A stretch of 64,000 nt of DNA, taken from Colwellia chukchiensis (lineage in GTDB: Bacteria > Pseudomonadota > Gammaproteobacteria > Enterobacterales > Alteromonadaceae). This document shows positions 20,602 through 30,658 of the stretch, piece after piece. A program made the position numbers and the translations under genes. Under the pieces are notes generated by a model, which was given only the letters and a program-made list of their open reading frames with translations, did not search any database and was not told the origin of the DNA. The DNA is taken from assembly GCF_002104455.1 (NCBI RefSeq), contig NZ_NBOC01000018.1, positions 1 to 64,000 of the forward strand, read 5' to 3'. Numbering within the stretch: the first letter of the stretch is position 1; each line of letters begins with the position of its first letter.

Positions 20602-21156
20602 ATGGATAGTTTTGAAAATCAACTCTTGATTGCTATGCCTAGTTTAGACGACTCTTATTTTAATAAAACCGTGACCTATATTTGCGAGCATAATGCTGAA
20701 GGGGCGATGGGATTAATTATTAATTTACCCATTAATGTCACTGTCAATGAGCTGTTATTGCAAATTGATGAAGCAAAAGCAGACATTCCAGAGCTATCGC
20801 AACAAGTGCTTACCGGCGGTCCAGTGTCACAAGATCGTGGCTTTGTTTTACACAGCACGCAAGCGGGCTGGAACAGCTCTTTAGCATTAAATGACCATGT
20901 TATGATCACCACCTCTAAAGATATTTTAATGGCACTTGGTACTGAAGACGCACCTGAAAAATATATGGTTACACTCGGCTATGCGGGTTGGGGCCCCGGC
21001 CAATTAGAAGAAGAAATTAAAGCCAACTCTTGGTTACTCACACCCGCTGATGACGACATCGTTTTTAATACGCCTATCGAGCAACGATGGAAGAAAGCCA
21101 CAGAAAAGTTAGGCATTGATGTAGCACGCTTATCTAGTGAAGTGGGTCATGCATAA
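20602..21156 (+). CDS. yqgE: YqgE/AlgH family protein (UPF0301)
   Basis: A 184-residue conserved protein of unknown biochemical role. Family features: [24 protein letters not shown] at the N-terminus, [13 protein letters not shown] mid-protein, and [14 protein letters not shown]. It almost always precedes ruvX. Its stop overlaps the ruvX start by one base (TAATG), a sign of translational coupling. Confidence 0.95.
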   Translation: MDSFENQLLIAMPSLDDSYFNKTVTYICEHNAEGAMGLIINLPINVTVNELLLQIDEAKADIPELSQQVLTGGPVSQDRGFVLHSTQAGWNSSLALNDHVMITTSKDILMALGTEDAPEKYMVTLGYAGWGPGQLEEEIKANSWLLTPADDDIVFNTPIEQRWKKATEKLGIDVARLSSEVGHA

Positions 21157-21593
21157 TGGCAAGTAAAACCGCGATTGGTCAGCGGACACTGCTAGGTTTC
21201 GACTTTGGTAAGAAGCACATTGGTGTTGCGATTGGACAAGAGTTAACAGGCTTGGCTTCGCCATTAGGTACCATCACCGCCCGTGATGGCATTCCCGACT
21301 GGGTTAGCATGACAAAGTATATTAAAGAATGGCAACCTGACTTTGTGGTGGTGGGATTGCCACTCAATATGGACGGCAGTGAACAACAACTGACCCTAGA
21401 TGCGAAAAAGTTTGGTAACCGTGTAGCCGGTCGCTTTGGCCTAAAAGTGGAGTTTCAGGATGAACGTTTAACCACAGCGACGGCAAAAGAAGACTTATTT
21501 GCGCAAGGTGGCTATCGTAACTTAAAAAAAGATCATATTGATGCTACTTCAGCAAAATTAATTTTAGAAAGTTACTTTGAAAACCAAGAGTAG
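21156..21593 (+). CDS. ruvX: Holliday-junction resolvase-like protein YqgF/RuvX
   Basis: A 145-residue RNase H-fold nuclease, in E. coli implicated in 16S rRNA 5' processing. It has the [16 protein letters not shown] strand with the first catalytic aspartate, [14 protein letters not shown], and [10 protein letters not shown] with the acidic residues, plus [14 protein letters not shown] at the end. Overlaps the yqgE stop by one base. Confidence 0.95.
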   Translation: MASKTAIGQRTLLGFDFGKKHIGVAIGQELTGLASPLGTITARDGIPDWVSMTKYIKEWQPDFVVVGLPLNMDGSEQQLTLDAKKFGNRVAGRFGLKVEFQDERLTTATAKEDLFAQGGYRNLKKDHIDATSAKLILESYFENQE

Positions 21594-21647
21594 ACTCGTG
21601 CCCCATACTCTTAACACTGAGCAACGCTTTTTATTTAAGAGAACATA

Positions 21648-22589
21648 ATGGCGATTATTGCGCTTATTAGCCCATTAATTATTGTCGGTGCTATTGGTTA
21701 CTTCCTCACGCGAACCAATTGGTTTACCAAAGCTCAAATTGACACCTTAACTAAGTTCACGTTTAATATTGCGATACCCGCTTTTTTATTTCAACAATTA
21801 GCCAGTGCCGATCTTAGTAGCATTAATGTTAATATTTATAGCGCCTTTTACCTGCCTGTATTAATGATTTATGCGCTTGCTTGGTTAATAAATTATTATC
21901 TCCACCATTACTTACAGCAAGACTTACCTGCTTCGGCAGTTTATGCGCTCGGCGCCAGTTATTCTAATAACGTGATTGTGGGTATGCCGGTTGCCATTAT
22001 GTTTTTAGGTGAGCAAGTGATACCCACTATTTTTCTAGTGGTGAGTTTGCACAGCGTGATGTTATTCGGCTTAACCAGTATTCTCGCGGTAAACCTTCGC
22101 GAATTTAACTGGCGCTTATTACTCAAGCAAACACTTTTTAATCCCTTACTTATTGCTATCAGCGGCGGCTTTTTAGTTAATTTACTTGGTCTCTCGCTAC
22201 CTAACATCGCCAATGACAGCCTATTATTGTTAGGTAAGCCTGCGATTACGTTGGCACTTTTTTTATTGGGTGCATCTTTGGCGTTTTATAAGATCCGCAG
22301 CGAAGTTAAATTTATCATTAGTGCCTGCGCGCTAAAGCTGTTATTGCTACCCAGTGCTGTTTTCGCTTTCAGTCACCTAGTTTTACAATTGCCATTGCTC
22401 ACCACCGCGACCTTAGTCATTTTAAGTGCTAGTCCTACTGGGGTTAATGCTTATTTGATCGCTAAGCAACAAGCGCGACATCAAGAGACCATAGCCGGTA
22501 CTGTTGTGGTCACCACGCTGATGTCTATTATTACGCTGCCGCTTTGGTTATGGTGTTTAACTGAGTTCTTCGCGCTTGGTAGTGCTTAA
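21648..22589 (+). CDS. AEC (auxin efflux carrier) family transporter
   Basis: A 313-residue membrane protein with about ten hydrophobic helices. The N-terminal IGYFLTRTNWFTKAQIDTLTKFTFNIAIPAFLFQQLA and the NN-containing motif GASYSNNVIVGMP are typical of AEC permeases such as YfdV/MleP, which move organic or amino acids. The substrate cannot be told. It lies 55 bp after ruvX and may extend that operon. Confidence 0.88.
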   Translation: MAIIALISPLIIVGAIGYFLTRTNWFTKAQIDTLTKFTFNIAIPAFLFQQLASADLSSINVNIYSAFYLPVLMIYALAWLINYYLHHYLQQDLPASAVYALGASYSNNVIVGMPVAIMFLGEQVIPTIFLVVSLHSVMLFGLTSILAVNLREFNWRLLLKQTLFNPLLIAISGGFLVNLLGLSLPNIANDSLLLLGKPAITLALFLLGASLAFYKIRSEVKFIISACALKLLLLPSAVFAFSHLVLQLPLLTTATLVILSASPTGVNAYLIAKQQARHQETIAGTVVVTTLMSIITLPLWLWCLTEFFALGSA

Positions 22590-22641
22590 CAAACCTCACA
22601 GTTTAACGAGTGCGTTGCGAAAAGGTATAGCCTTGTCAATA

Positions 22642-22678
22642 CATCAATACCAGCACCATGATGGCACTGGTATTGATG
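22642..22678. repeat. Intergenic hairpin between convergent genes
   Basis: CATCAATACCAG and CTGGTATTGATG form a perfect 12-bp stem around a 13-base loop. It lies between the convergent AEC and pilU genes. It lacks a T-run on either side, so it is not a standard rho-independent terminator, though it could stop transcripts from both sides or stabilise 3' ends. Confidence 0.6.
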
Positions 22679-22690
22679 AATAGGTGCAGC

Positions 22691-23818
22691 TTATTCATCT
22701 TTGGGCTCTAAGCCATCAATTGTTACACCTGATAATGAGCCAGTGCCCCCCTGATCATTACTGCGTAATTTTATCATTAAGCGTAAATCATTTGGAGAGT
22801 CAGCATGATGTAAGGCATCTGCATAGTTAATTAAGCCATGCTGATAAAGATCAAACAACGCTCGGTCAAACGTTTGCATACCTTGATCGGTTGACTTTTC
22901 CATCACTTCTTTAATACTGCCAACATCACCCTTCTTAATTAATTCAGCAATATATGGCGAATTCAGTAAAATTTCGATGGCGGCCACTCGACCATTGCCG
23001 TCACGAGTTGGGATCAACTGCTGGGCAACAATACCGCGTAAGTTTAAGGCTAAATCAAACAATAATTTGCCATGCTGCTCCGCTGGCACTAAATGCATAA
23101 TACGATCAATGGCTTGGTTAGCGTTATTGGCATGTAAAGTTGCAATACACAAGTGCCCGGTTTCTGCAAAACTTAACGCATGCTCCATGGTTTCTTGGTT
23201 TCGAATTTCACCGATTAAAATTACATCTGGTGCCTGACGTAACGAGCTTTTTAATGCTGCATCAAAGCTTTCAGTATCAAGCCCAACTTCACGCTGCGTT
23301 ACCATACTTTTACCATGTTCGTGCACAAACTCGACGGGATCTTCTATGGTCAGGATATGGCCGCGTGAATTTTTATTGCGATAGCCGATAAGCGCCGCCA
23401 TTGACGTTGACTTACCTGTACCTGTACCACCAACAAACAGCACTAAACCACGTTTAGACATCACCACATCTTTTAAAACCGACGGTAAGCCAAGATCATC
23501 AGCTTCGGGTATTTCCGTGACAATGCGACGAATAACCATACCCGCCATATCGCGCTGCCAAAAGGCAGAAACACGAAATCGACCTATGCCCTCAATTGAA
23601 ATAGCAAAATTACATTCTTTATCTTGGTCAAACTCCTGTTTTTGCTTTTCGTTCATCGCATCATGCACCAAACTAAGTGCTTGCGCTGGCGATAATATGT
23701 CGTCATCAATCGCCACTAATTCACCGTTAATTTTTGCACTAACGGCTAACTTAGCGGTGACAAACATATCCGATGCTTGATGCTTTACCATTTTTTCTAA
23801 TAAATTATGAAAATTCAT
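22691..23818 (-). CDS. pilU: Type IV pilus retraction ATPase PilU
   Basis: A 375-residue hexameric ATPase that supports PilT in pilus retraction. Walker A is GGTGTGKST (about residues 130-138), the Asp box lies in TIEDPVEFVHEHGK, Walker B in APDVILIGEIRN and the His box in CIATLHANNANQ. It is longer than pilT at the C-terminus and follows pilT, the usual pilT-pilU order. It lies 33 bp downstream of pilT. Confidence 0.95.
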   Translation of the reverse strand: MNFHNLLEKMVKHQASDMFVTAKLAVSAKINGELVAIDDDILSPAQALSLVHDAMNEKQKQEFDQDKECNFAISIEGIGRFRVSAFWQRDMAGMVIRRIVTEIPEADDLGLPSVLKDVVMSKRGLVLFVGGTGTGKSTSMAALIGYRNKNSRGHILTIEDPVEFVHEHGKSMVTQREVGLDTESFDAALKSSLRQAPDVILIGEIRNQETMEHALSFAETGHLCIATLHANNANQAIDRIMHLVPAEQHGKLLFDLALNLRGIVAQQLIPTRDGNGRVAAIEILLNSPYIAELIKKGDVGSIKEVMEKSTDQGMQTFDRALFDLYQHGLINYADALHHADSPNDLRLMIKLRSNDQGGTGSLSGVTIDGLEPKDE

Positions 23819-23851
23819 TGTGTTACCTTTTCTCTATGCATCATCACCACG

Positions 23852-24895
23852 CTAGTAACCAGCGAATTGGTTTTTATCTTGTGCTTTTTCCATTGCGTCT
23901 TGTTTGGTGATCAAGCCTCGGTTAACAAGATTTTGAAGACATTGATCCATGGTTTGCATGCCGTGTGACATACCGGTTTGAATCGCCGAATACATTTGGG
24001 CAATTTTGTCTTCTCGGATCAAGTTACGAATAGCAGGAACGCCAATCATAATTTCGTGCGCAGCTACGCGACCACCGCCAACTTTTTTCACTAAGGTTTG
24101 TGAAATAACCGCGCGTAACGATTCTGATAACATCGAGCGCACCATAGCTTTTTCTTCACCTGGAAATACATCAATGATACGGTCAATAGTTTTCGGGGCT
24201 GACGTGGTATGCAAGGTACCAAACACTAAGTGACCTGTTTCTGCTGCTGTCATGGCTAAACGTATGGTTTCTAAATCTCGCATTTCACCCACTAAGATAA
24301 CATCAGGATCTTCACGCAAGGCTGAACGTAAAGCGGCGCTAAAGCTTAAAGTATCGCGATGAACTTCGCGCTGATTAATTAAACATAAGTGGTTGTCATG
24401 GACAAATTCAATCGGGTCTTCAATGGTCAGTATATGATCATGTTTAGTTTTATTAATATGATCAACCATAGCCGCCAGCGTTGTTGACTTACCTGAGCCG
24501 GTAGGGCCTGTCACTAAAACTAAGCCGCGTGGTAATTCAGAAATATCGCGAAAAATATCGGGGCAACCTAAATCGTCTAATGATAAAATTTTACTGGGAA
24601 TGGTACGAAAAACCGCTGCTGGACCACGGTTTTGGTTAAAGGCATTGACCCTAAAACGCGCTAAATTGGGTACTTCAAATGAAAAATCAACCTCTAAATT
24701 TTCTTCATACTCTTTGCGCTGACGGTCATTCATAATATCATAGACCAAAGCGTTAACATCTTTTTCGTCGAATGCTGGTATATTTAATTTACGCACATCG
24801 CCATCGACACGAATAGATGGGGGTGTTCCGGTTGATAAATGTAAATCTGAAGCATTATTTTCCACACTAAATGCTAGTAATTCGGTAATATCCAT
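23852..24895 (-). CDS. pilT: Type IV pilus twitching motility ATPase PilT
   Basis: A 347-residue retraction ATPase. Walker A GPTGSGKSTT near residue 130, Asp box TIEDPIEFVHDNHL, Walker B EDPDVILVGEMRD, and His box VFGTLHTTSAPKTIDRIID. Length matches the family (about 345). It is divergent from yggS with a 70-bp gap, the usual gammaproteobacterial arrangement. Confidence 0.97.
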   Translation of the reverse strand: MDITELLAFSVENNASDLHLSTGTPPSIRVDGDVRKLNIPAFDEKDVNALVYDIMNDRQRKEYEENLEVDFSFEVPNLARFRVNAFNQNRGPAAVFRTIPSKILSLDDLGCPDIFRDISELPRGLVLVTGPTGSGKSTTLAAMVDHINKTKHDHILTIEDPIEFVHDNHLCLINQREVHRDTLSFSAALRSALREDPDVILVGEMRDLETIRLAMTAAETGHLVFGTLHTTSAPKTIDRIIDVFPGEEKAMVRSMLSESLRAVISQTLVKKVGGGRVAAHEIMIGVPAIRNLIREDKIAQMYSAIQTGMSHGMQTMDQCLQNLVNRGLITKQDAMEKAQDKNQFAGY

Positions 24896-24965
24896 ACAAA
24901 CCTCTTAGTCGAATTAATAATTGAACTCACAACAGCATGCGTCATAGAGAACTAAAATAAACCAT

Positions 24966-25640
24966 ATGATTGTTATTAAAGATAATATTGCACAAGTTGA
25001 ACTGCAAATTTCTTCAGCCTGTCAGCAAGCTCAGCGCGCCGCCAATGAAGTCACCTTGCTTGCGGTTAGCAAAACTAAACCGGCCGAGATGATCCTTCAA
25101 GCCTATGATGCTGGCCAACGACACTTTGGCGAAAGTTATGTTCAAGAAGCGGTAGATAAAATTACACGCTTGCAAGATAAAACCGATATTACATGGCATT
25201 TTATCGGACCAATTCAAGCGAACAAAACCAAGTTAATCGCCCAGCATTTTTCATGGGTACACAGCATTGACAGAGCCAAAGTTGCAAAACGTCTTAATGC
25301 ACACAGGTTGGCTCAAGATACCCCGCTAAACATCTGTTTACAAGTGAATATTAGTGGTGAAGAAAGCAAAGCCGGCGTTTCTCCAACTGAACTGCCAGCC
25401 CTGTTAGCGGAGATCGCCGATTGTCAGCAATTAACTATTCGCGGCTTAATGGCGATACCAGAAAAAAACGCACCACAAGCAAGCTTTATGCAGATGCAAG
25501 CACTGTTTACGACGTTAAAAAAACAATACCCGAGCATGGATACGTTATCTATGGGGATGTCAGCAGATATGCAGCTTGCGATTAACGCAGGCGCCACTAT
25601 AGTGCGTATTGGCTCAGCAATATTTGGTGCGCGACGTTAA
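24966..25640 (+). CDS. yggS: PLP homeostasis protein YggS
   Basis: A 224-residue COG0325 PLP-binding protein without known catalytic activity that buffers pyridoxal phosphate. The PLP lysine is in LLAVSKTKPAEMI (about residue 35); HFIGPIQANKT and LSMGMSADMQLAI are family motifs. Divergent from pilT and upstream of proC, a widely conserved order. Confidence 0.95.
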   Translation: MIVIKDNIAQVELQISSACQQAQRAANEVTLLAVSKTKPAEMILQAYDAGQRHFGESYVQEAVDKITRLQDKTDITWHFIGPIQANKTKLIAQHFSWVHSIDRAKVAKRLNAHRLAQDTPLNICLQVNISGEESKAGVSPTELPALLAEIADCQQLTIRGLMAIPEKNAPQASFMQMQALFTTLKKQYPSMDTLSMGMSADMQLAINAGATIVRIGSAIFGARR

Positions 25641-25795
25641 CCCTAATAAAACGCTTGTTGTGTGCGAAAATATTAAGCCTCAGACAAAAGTCGTCTGGCA
25701 CTTGTCGCAACAGCAAGTTACCATAAAAAATGGCATCCACTTGATATTACCGTTAACGGTTAATATCGTATCGGTCACAATAAAACAGGAATATT

Positions 25796-26608
25796 ATGAA
25801 CAAGATTGCATTTATCGGCGCCGGTAATATGAACGCTGCGATTATCGCAGGTTTAGTTAAAGGCGGCTTTAACCCTAAACATATTATAGTGTCAAACCCT
25901 TCCGCAGCTAAGCGCCAAGCATTACAGAGTTTACACGGCATTTTGCAAACCCAAAGCAATGATGAAGCTGTGGCATTTGCAGATGCGGTTGTACTCGGTG
26001 TAAAACCTCATTTAATTAGCGATGTATGTCAGCAATTGGGCCAACAAGCCGAGTTAAAGGGCAAATGTTTTATCTCGGTTGCCGCTGGTTGTACTATTAA
26101 GCAAATAGAACAAGCCCTTGCTCAGCCCTGTACTGTGATCAGAACCATGGCCAATACGCCAGCCCAATTAGGTGTTGGGGTCACCGGCATATTTGCCAAC
26201 CCGCTGATGAGTGCAGCCGAAAAAAACTTTACCGAATCACTGATGCAATCAGTGGGTATTGTAAAATGGCTAGAAAGCGAACAACAAATTGATCAAATCA
26301 CCGCCATTTCAGGTTCTGGCCCTGCTTACTTTTTCTTATTTATGGAAGCTATGGAAAAGCAAGCACGCGCCTTTGGCTTTAATGAGCAAGATAGTCGTGA
26401 AATTGTCCAGCAAACCGCATTTGGCGCGGCAAAAATGGTGATAGAAAACAAAACCAGCATTGGAACGCTGCGAGAGAATGTGACCTCAAAAGGCGGCACA
26501 ACACAAGCGGCTATTAGCGCTTTTAGTGAAGGCGGTTTAGAGCAACTGGTCAGCACGGCAATGAATAGTGCGTTAGCGCGTGCTAAAGAAATGGCGAAAA
26601 ATGGTTAA
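25796..26608 (+). CDS. proC: Pyrroline-5-carboxylate reductase
   Basis: A 270-residue NAD(P)H enzyme for the last step of proline synthesis. Rossmann motif IAFIGAGNMNAAII at the N-terminus; C-terminal signature GSGPAYFFLFMEAM and TLRENVTSKGGTTQAAISAF. A GGAATATT leader precedes the ATG. Part of the yggS-proC-yggT run. Confidence 0.97.
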   Translation: MNKIAFIGAGNMNAAIIAGLVKGGFNPKHIIVSNPSAAKRQALQSLHGILQTQSNDEAVAFADAVVLGVKPHLISDVCQQLGQQAELKGKCFISVAAGCTIKQIEQALAQPCTVIRTMANTPAQLGVGVTGIFANPLMSAAEKNFTESLMQSVGIVKWLESEQQIDQITAISGSGPAYFFLFMEAMEKQARAFGFNEQDSREIVQQTAFGAAKMVIENKTSIGTLRENVTSKGGTTQAAISAFSEGGLEQLVSTAMNSALARAKEMAKNG

Positions 26609-26674
26609 TCATATTACTATCGCGCTATGAAATAGAGTGCGGTTTTGTCCTTTATCATATTTTTGGAGTTTTAG

Positions 26675-27223
26675 ATGGAAGCAATTAACTATTTGCTTAA
26701 GTTTGCCTTTGATGCACTATTAATGATTTTAGTTTTGCGGGTTTGGTTGCAACTGGTACGCGCGGATTTTTATAACCCGCTTAGTCAGTTTATTGTCAAA
26801 GTTAGCAATCCCTTAGTGATCCCCCTACGCCGTGTTATTCCGGGCATTGGCGGCATAGATTTTGCCACAGTTATCTTAGCCTATGCTATCGCTTGTTTAA
26901 CTTTTATCATTATACCGTTACTTAATGGCGGCCCCTTTGATATTGTCTCTGCGTTATATCTAGGCTTGATTTATTTAATTAAACAAAGCGGTGTACTGCT
27001 GTTTATCATCATGCTAGTGATGGCATTAATGAGTTGGGTTGTGCAAGGCTATAACCCCACACAAATGATTTTTCACCAACTGACCGCGCCAGTACTCGCG
27101 CCAATCCGACGCCTGATCCCTAGCATAGGTGGACTTGACCTGTCGGTGCTAATTGCGTTTTTATTATTAAATGTTATCAATATATTATTAAGTGGTTGGA
27201 TCCCATATTGGGCGATGATATAG
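26675..27223 (+). CDS. yggT: YggT family integral membrane protein
   Basis: A 182-residue membrane protein with two tandem YggT repeats, each ending in a P-[IL]-R-R-[VL]-I/L-P-x-I-G-G-x-D motif (PLRRVIPGIGGIDFA near residue 50 and PIRRLIPSIGGLDLS near residue 145). Role unknown, linked to cell envelope and division genes. Good TTGGAG ribosome site. Confidence 0.95.
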   Translation: MEAINYLLKFAFDALLMILVLRVWLQLVRADFYNPLSQFIVKVSNPLVIPLRRVIPGIGGIDFATVILAYAIACLTFIIIPLLNGGPFDIVSALYLGLIYLIKQSGVLLFIIMLVMALMSWVVQGYNPTQMIFHQLTAPVLAPIRRLIPSIGGLDLSVLIAFLLLNVINILLSGWIPYWAMI

Positions 27224-27294
27224 CCATTACTTTCTACTAATTGCATTCGTCGTATATACTTAGCATATGCGACACTAAAATTAAGGTCATCAGT

Positions 27295-27735
27295 ATGAAG
27301 AATATCATTAATAAAGCGCTATTAACGTTGCTACTTGCATTCGTTGTTAGTGGTTTTGCCAGTGCCGAAAACATGAAAAAGATGGGCAATATCAACGTTC
27401 ACTATATCGCCTTAGGCTCAACGTTTTTAACCCCTGAAATTGCTAAAGCCTATGGTATAGAGCGTAGTCGATACAAAGGCTTGATCAATATTTCAGTATT
27501 AGATAACACCCAACAACACAAGCCGGCTAAAACCGTTATTATTAATGGCAAAGCACGCAACGATGTCGGCCAAATAAAGTCGCTTGAGTTTACTGAAGTC
27601 GTTGAGGGTGATGCGGTATATTATCTAGCTCAAGTCAGCTACAGTAATGAAGAAACCATATACTTTGATATCAATATTACCGACAAAGGTCAGCAACATA
27701 AACTTAGCTTTTCTCAAAAGTTTTATGTTGATTAG
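27295..27735 (+). CDS. DUF4426 secreted protein
   Basis: A 146-residue predicted periplasmic protein. It starts at the ATG at 27295 (MKNIINKALLTLLLAFVV) behind an AAGG ribosome site, with a signal peptide cleaved after about GFASA (residue 23). The upstream frame extension to 27241 lacks a ribosome site. Family DUF4426, commonly found between yggT and rdgB in Vibrio and Alteromonadales; function unknown. No cysteines or catalytic motif stand out. Confidence 0.85.
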   Translation: MKNIINKALLTLLLAFVVSGFASAENMKKMGNINVHYIALGSTFLTPEIAKAYGIERSRYKGLINISVLDNTQQHKPAKTVIINGKARNDVGQIKSLEFTEVVEGDAVYYLAQVSYSNEETIYFDINITDKGQQHKLSFSQKFYVD

Positions 27736-27767
27736 CACTGATTGAGCAAAGAATAATATCAACAAGT

Positions 27768-27797
27768 AAAGCGGCAGTTACCTTGCCGCTTTTTTTG
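27768..27797. terminator. Rho-independent terminator after the DUF4426 gene
   Basis: AAAGCGGCA and TGCCGCTTT form a 9-bp stem with a short loop, followed by a run of seven T. It ends the yggS-yggT-DUF4426 transcript and may also serve the convergent EamA gene. Confidence 0.85.
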
Positions 27798-27842
27798 TCT
27801 TCCTCGCAGCAAAAATATCAATCAGCTAATACCGGTTAGCTT

Positions 27843-28742
27843 TTATGCTTTCACTTTTCGCTGACATAACTGATAAAGCTGGCTGCCAAAGGTATTGATG
27901 ACCAAACCAGAGGCGACAATTGCTCCGCCGATTATCTGCTGTGTGGTCATGCGCTCATCTAGCAACAAGGTTGCAGCAACAATCCCTACAATAGGTGCGC
28001 CTAAAGTCAAAGGCGCAACTTGTCCTGCAGGATAGCGCATTAACAAATAACTCCACAGGCTATAGGCGATTATGGATGCGGCAATCGCCAAGTAAAACAG
28101 CACTACGACACTTAAGCCATTTAAGTTCGTCAAACTTGTCATTATGGCTTGTTGACCTTCAACTAGGTAGCTGGTTAAGAAAAAAGGCAACATTGCAAAC
28201 CAAGACGACCAGACCACCAAGCCAATGTTAGCTTGATAACCACGCTGATTAATCATGCGATTAACAACGTTACCTAAACCCCATGCGATAGCGGCAGCCA
28301 CCGTTAAGCTAAAACCTAATATAGTCATACTCGAGACATGAGTAGCGCTTGCGATCAAATATAAGCCAAGCCCGGCAATTAACATTGCAAGCATTTGACT
28401 ACGTTTTATTTGCTCTTTTAATATCACTAACGAAAAAAGCAAGGTAAATACCGCTTGTGATTGCAGCACTAGCGAAGCAAGGCCTGCAGGCATGCCAAAA
28501 GCTAAAGCAGAAAACAACAAGGAAAATTGCCCAAAACACAAAGTAAAGGCATAGAGTGCCATCCAACGCCATGGAATGTTGGGCATACGAATAAAAAAAG
28601 AGCCTAATATCGCCACTAACAAAAAGCGCAAGCCGCCCATTAGTAACGGCGGCATAGATTGAACGCCCCAAGCGATAATGACAAAATTAAAGCCCCAAAT
28701 AAAAATAATGATCAAACCCAGTAGTGAATCTTTTAATGACAT
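27843..28742 (-). CDS. EamA/DMT-superfamily permease
   Basis: A 299-residue drug/metabolite transporter with ten hydrophobic helices formed by two EamA repeats. The first starts GLIIIFIWGFNFVIIAWGVQSMPP and the second near WGLGNVVNRMI; the final PIVGIVAATLLLDERMT is typical. Close to the RhaT/YdcZ-like O-acetylserine/cysteine exporters in general form, but the substrate cannot be told. It interrupts the otherwise plus-strand yggT-rdgB run. Confidence 0.88.
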   Translation of the reverse strand: MSLKDSLLGLIIIFIWGFNFVIIAWGVQSMPPLLMGGLRFLLVAILGSFFIRMPNIPWRWMALYAFTLCFGQFSLLFSALAFGMPAGLASLVLQSQAVFTLLFSLVILKEQIKRSQMLAMLIAGLGLYLIASATHVSSMTILGFSLTVAAAIAWGLGNVVNRMINQRGYQANIGLVVWSSWFAMLPFFLTSYLVEGQQAIMTSLTNLNGLSVVVLFYLAIAASIIAYSLWSYLLMRYPAGQVAPLTLGAPIVGIVAATLLLDERMTTQQIIGGAIVASGLVINTFGSQLYQLCQRKVKA

Positions 28743-28908
28743 AATCTTCCTAAAATGCAGCGTAATTTTTTGTGAGACGCTCCCGCTTTACGCTAGATTA
28801 AGGTATCATGCGCGCCATTGTCATTATTAATTTAACAACTCTAGCTATTAAATTTACTTTTGCTGTAATACAGCATGATTAAGTTAGCCATATAACAGGT
28901 ATTTTTTT

Positions 28909-29508
28909 ATGAGCACAATCGTTTTAGCCACCGGCAACCCTGGCAAAGTTGCAGAGCTTGCTAGCTTGTTTTTAGAGCATGATATCGAGATCAAGTCGCA
29001 AAGTGACTTCAATGTACCTGATGTTGCTGAAACTGGGACCACTTTCGTTGAAAACGCCATTATAAAAGCACGACATGCGGCAAAAATTACCGGCTTACCC
29101 GCCATTGCCGATGATTCTGGCTTAGCCGTGGACGCCTTAAATGGTGCGCCGGGTGTCTATTCCGCACGTTATGCCGGTGCAGCTGCTAGTGATGACGATA
29201 ATAACAACAAGTTATTAGCGGCGTTAACAGATGTTAGCGATGACAAGCGTGGCGCTCGTTTTCACTGTGTTTTGGTATACCTTCGCCATGAGTTCGATCC
29301 TACTCCGCTAATTTGTCACGGCGTTTGGCAAGGCAGTATTAGCCGAGAAAAACAAGGTGAGCAAGGTTTTGGCTACGATCCCATTTTTTGGCAAGCGGAG
29401 CATAACATGACCTCTGCGCAATTACCGAGAGCGCTGAAAAACAGCTTAAGTCACCGAGGCCAAGCACTGCAAAAGCTTGTGCCACAATTGATTAAAGAAC
29501 TCGCCTAA
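28909..29508 (+). CDS. rdgB: XTP/dITP pyrophosphatase (non-canonical purine NTPase)
   Basis: A 199-residue Ham1-family enzyme that hydrolyses dITP and XTP to keep them out of DNA. N-terminal [13 protein letters not shown], then [30 protein letters not shown], and C-terminal FGYDPIFW and LSHRGQAL. Immediately upstream of hemW, with one base between the stop and next start. Confidence 0.97.
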   Translation: MSTIVLATGNPGKVAELASLFLEHDIEIKSQSDFNVPDVAETGTTFVENAIIKARHAAKITGLPAIADDSGLAVDALNGAPGVYSARYAGAAASDDDNNNKLLAALTDVSDDKRGARFHCVLVYLRHEFDPTPLICHGVWQGSISREKQGEQGFGYDPIFWQAEHNMTSAQLPRALKNSLSHRGQALQKLVPQLIKELA

Positions 29509-29509
29509 A

Positions 29510-30655
29510 ATGTTAATATCGCCCCCCTTATCACTTTATATTCATATCCCTTGGTGTGTGGAAAAGTGTCCGTATTGTGACTTTAACTCTCATGCCTTAA
29601 AACATGACATTCCTGAGCAAGACTATATCAGGCAATTATTACGCGATTTAGACGCAGATATCACCCGTTTTAACTTACAGCAACGCCCATTGCACTCGAT
29701 ATTTATTGGCGGTGGCACACCCAGTTTATTTTCAGCGCCAGCTATTGCGCAGTTACTTGAGCAAGTTTTACAACGCTTTCAACATCACGCTGATATTGAG
29801 ATCACCTTAGAAGCCAACCCAGGTACTATAGAAGCTGAAAAGTTTATTGGTTTTTTTAATGGTGGCGTTTCACGTTTATCGGTTGGTGTGCAAAGTTTTG
29901 AGTCGGAAAAATTAATTAAGCTGGGTCGTATTCATGACAGTCAGCAAGCGAAAACCGCCGCCAAACTCGCGAATGAATGCGGTGTTAGCAGTTTTAATTT
30001 AGATTTAATGCACGGTTTGCCAGAGCAAAGTGTCGAGCACGCCCTTGATGATTTAAAAACCGCGATCAGTTTAAATCCAACCCATATTTCTTGGTATCAA
30101 TTAACCATAGAGCCCAATACCGCCTTTCACTCACGCCCGCCTACTTTACCGCAAGACGAGGTTTTATGGCATATTCAAGATCAAGGCATCGAATTGCTCA
30201 CGCAAGCGGGTTACCAACAGTATGAAATTTCCGCGTTTAGTCAAAAAGGCTATCAATGCCAGCACAACCTTAACTATTGGCAATTTGGTGATTATTTAGG
30301 CATAGGTTGTGGTGCACATGGCAAAATCACAGATACTAAAAGCCAGCAAATTTTCCGCACCGTAAAAGTTAAGCACCCAAAAGGTTATTTAGACACCCGT
30401 CGCGCCGCACTGGATAAGTTACATACCGTCAGCGCCGAGGAACTGCCCTTTGAATACCTGATGAATCGTTTACGTTTATTTTCTGGTTTTACATTGGACG
30501 AATATCAAGCCTATACCGGCTTAAGCAGCACGACTATCGTGCCCACATTACAACAAGCAGCTGACAAAAATTTGATGCAGTTTGACAATAACCGCTGGTC
30601 AGTCAGTAAACTGGGCCATCGTTACTTAAACGACTTATTAGCGATGTTTTTATAA
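29510..30655 (+). CDS. hemW: Heme chaperone HemW (radical SAM)
   Basis: A 381-residue radical SAM protein related to HemN that delivers heme rather than oxidising coproporphyrinogen. The cluster motif is CVEKCPYC (CxxxCxxC), followed by F, in IPWCVEKCPYCDFNSH; GGGTPSLF and GVQSF follow. It lacks the HemN N-terminal extension and its extra cysteine. It overlaps the rdgB operon. Confidence 0.95.
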   Translation: MLISPPLSLYIHIPWCVEKCPYCDFNSHALKHDIPEQDYIRQLLRDLDADITRFNLQQRPLHSIFIGGGTPSLFSAPAIAQLLEQVLQRFQHHADIEITLEANPGTIEAEKFIGFFNGGVSRLSVGVQSFESEKLIKLGRIHDSQQAKTAAKLANECGVSSFNLDLMHGLPEQSVEHALDDLKTAISLNPTHISWYQLTIEPNTAFHSRPPTLPQDEVLWHIQDQGIELLTQAGYQQYEISAFSQKGYQCQHNLNYWQFGDYLGIGCGAHGKITDTKSQQIFRTVKVKHPKGYLDTRRAALDKLHTVSAEELPFEYLMNRLRLFSGFTLDEYQAYTGLSSTTIVPTLQQAADKNLMQFDNNRWSVSKLGHRYLNDLLAMFL

Positions 30656-30658
30656 TTT

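Noticed and set aside
22642-22678. Standard terminator between the AEC transporter and pilU genes
   Set aside because: The stem is strong but there is no T-run on either strand; kept only as a hairpin.
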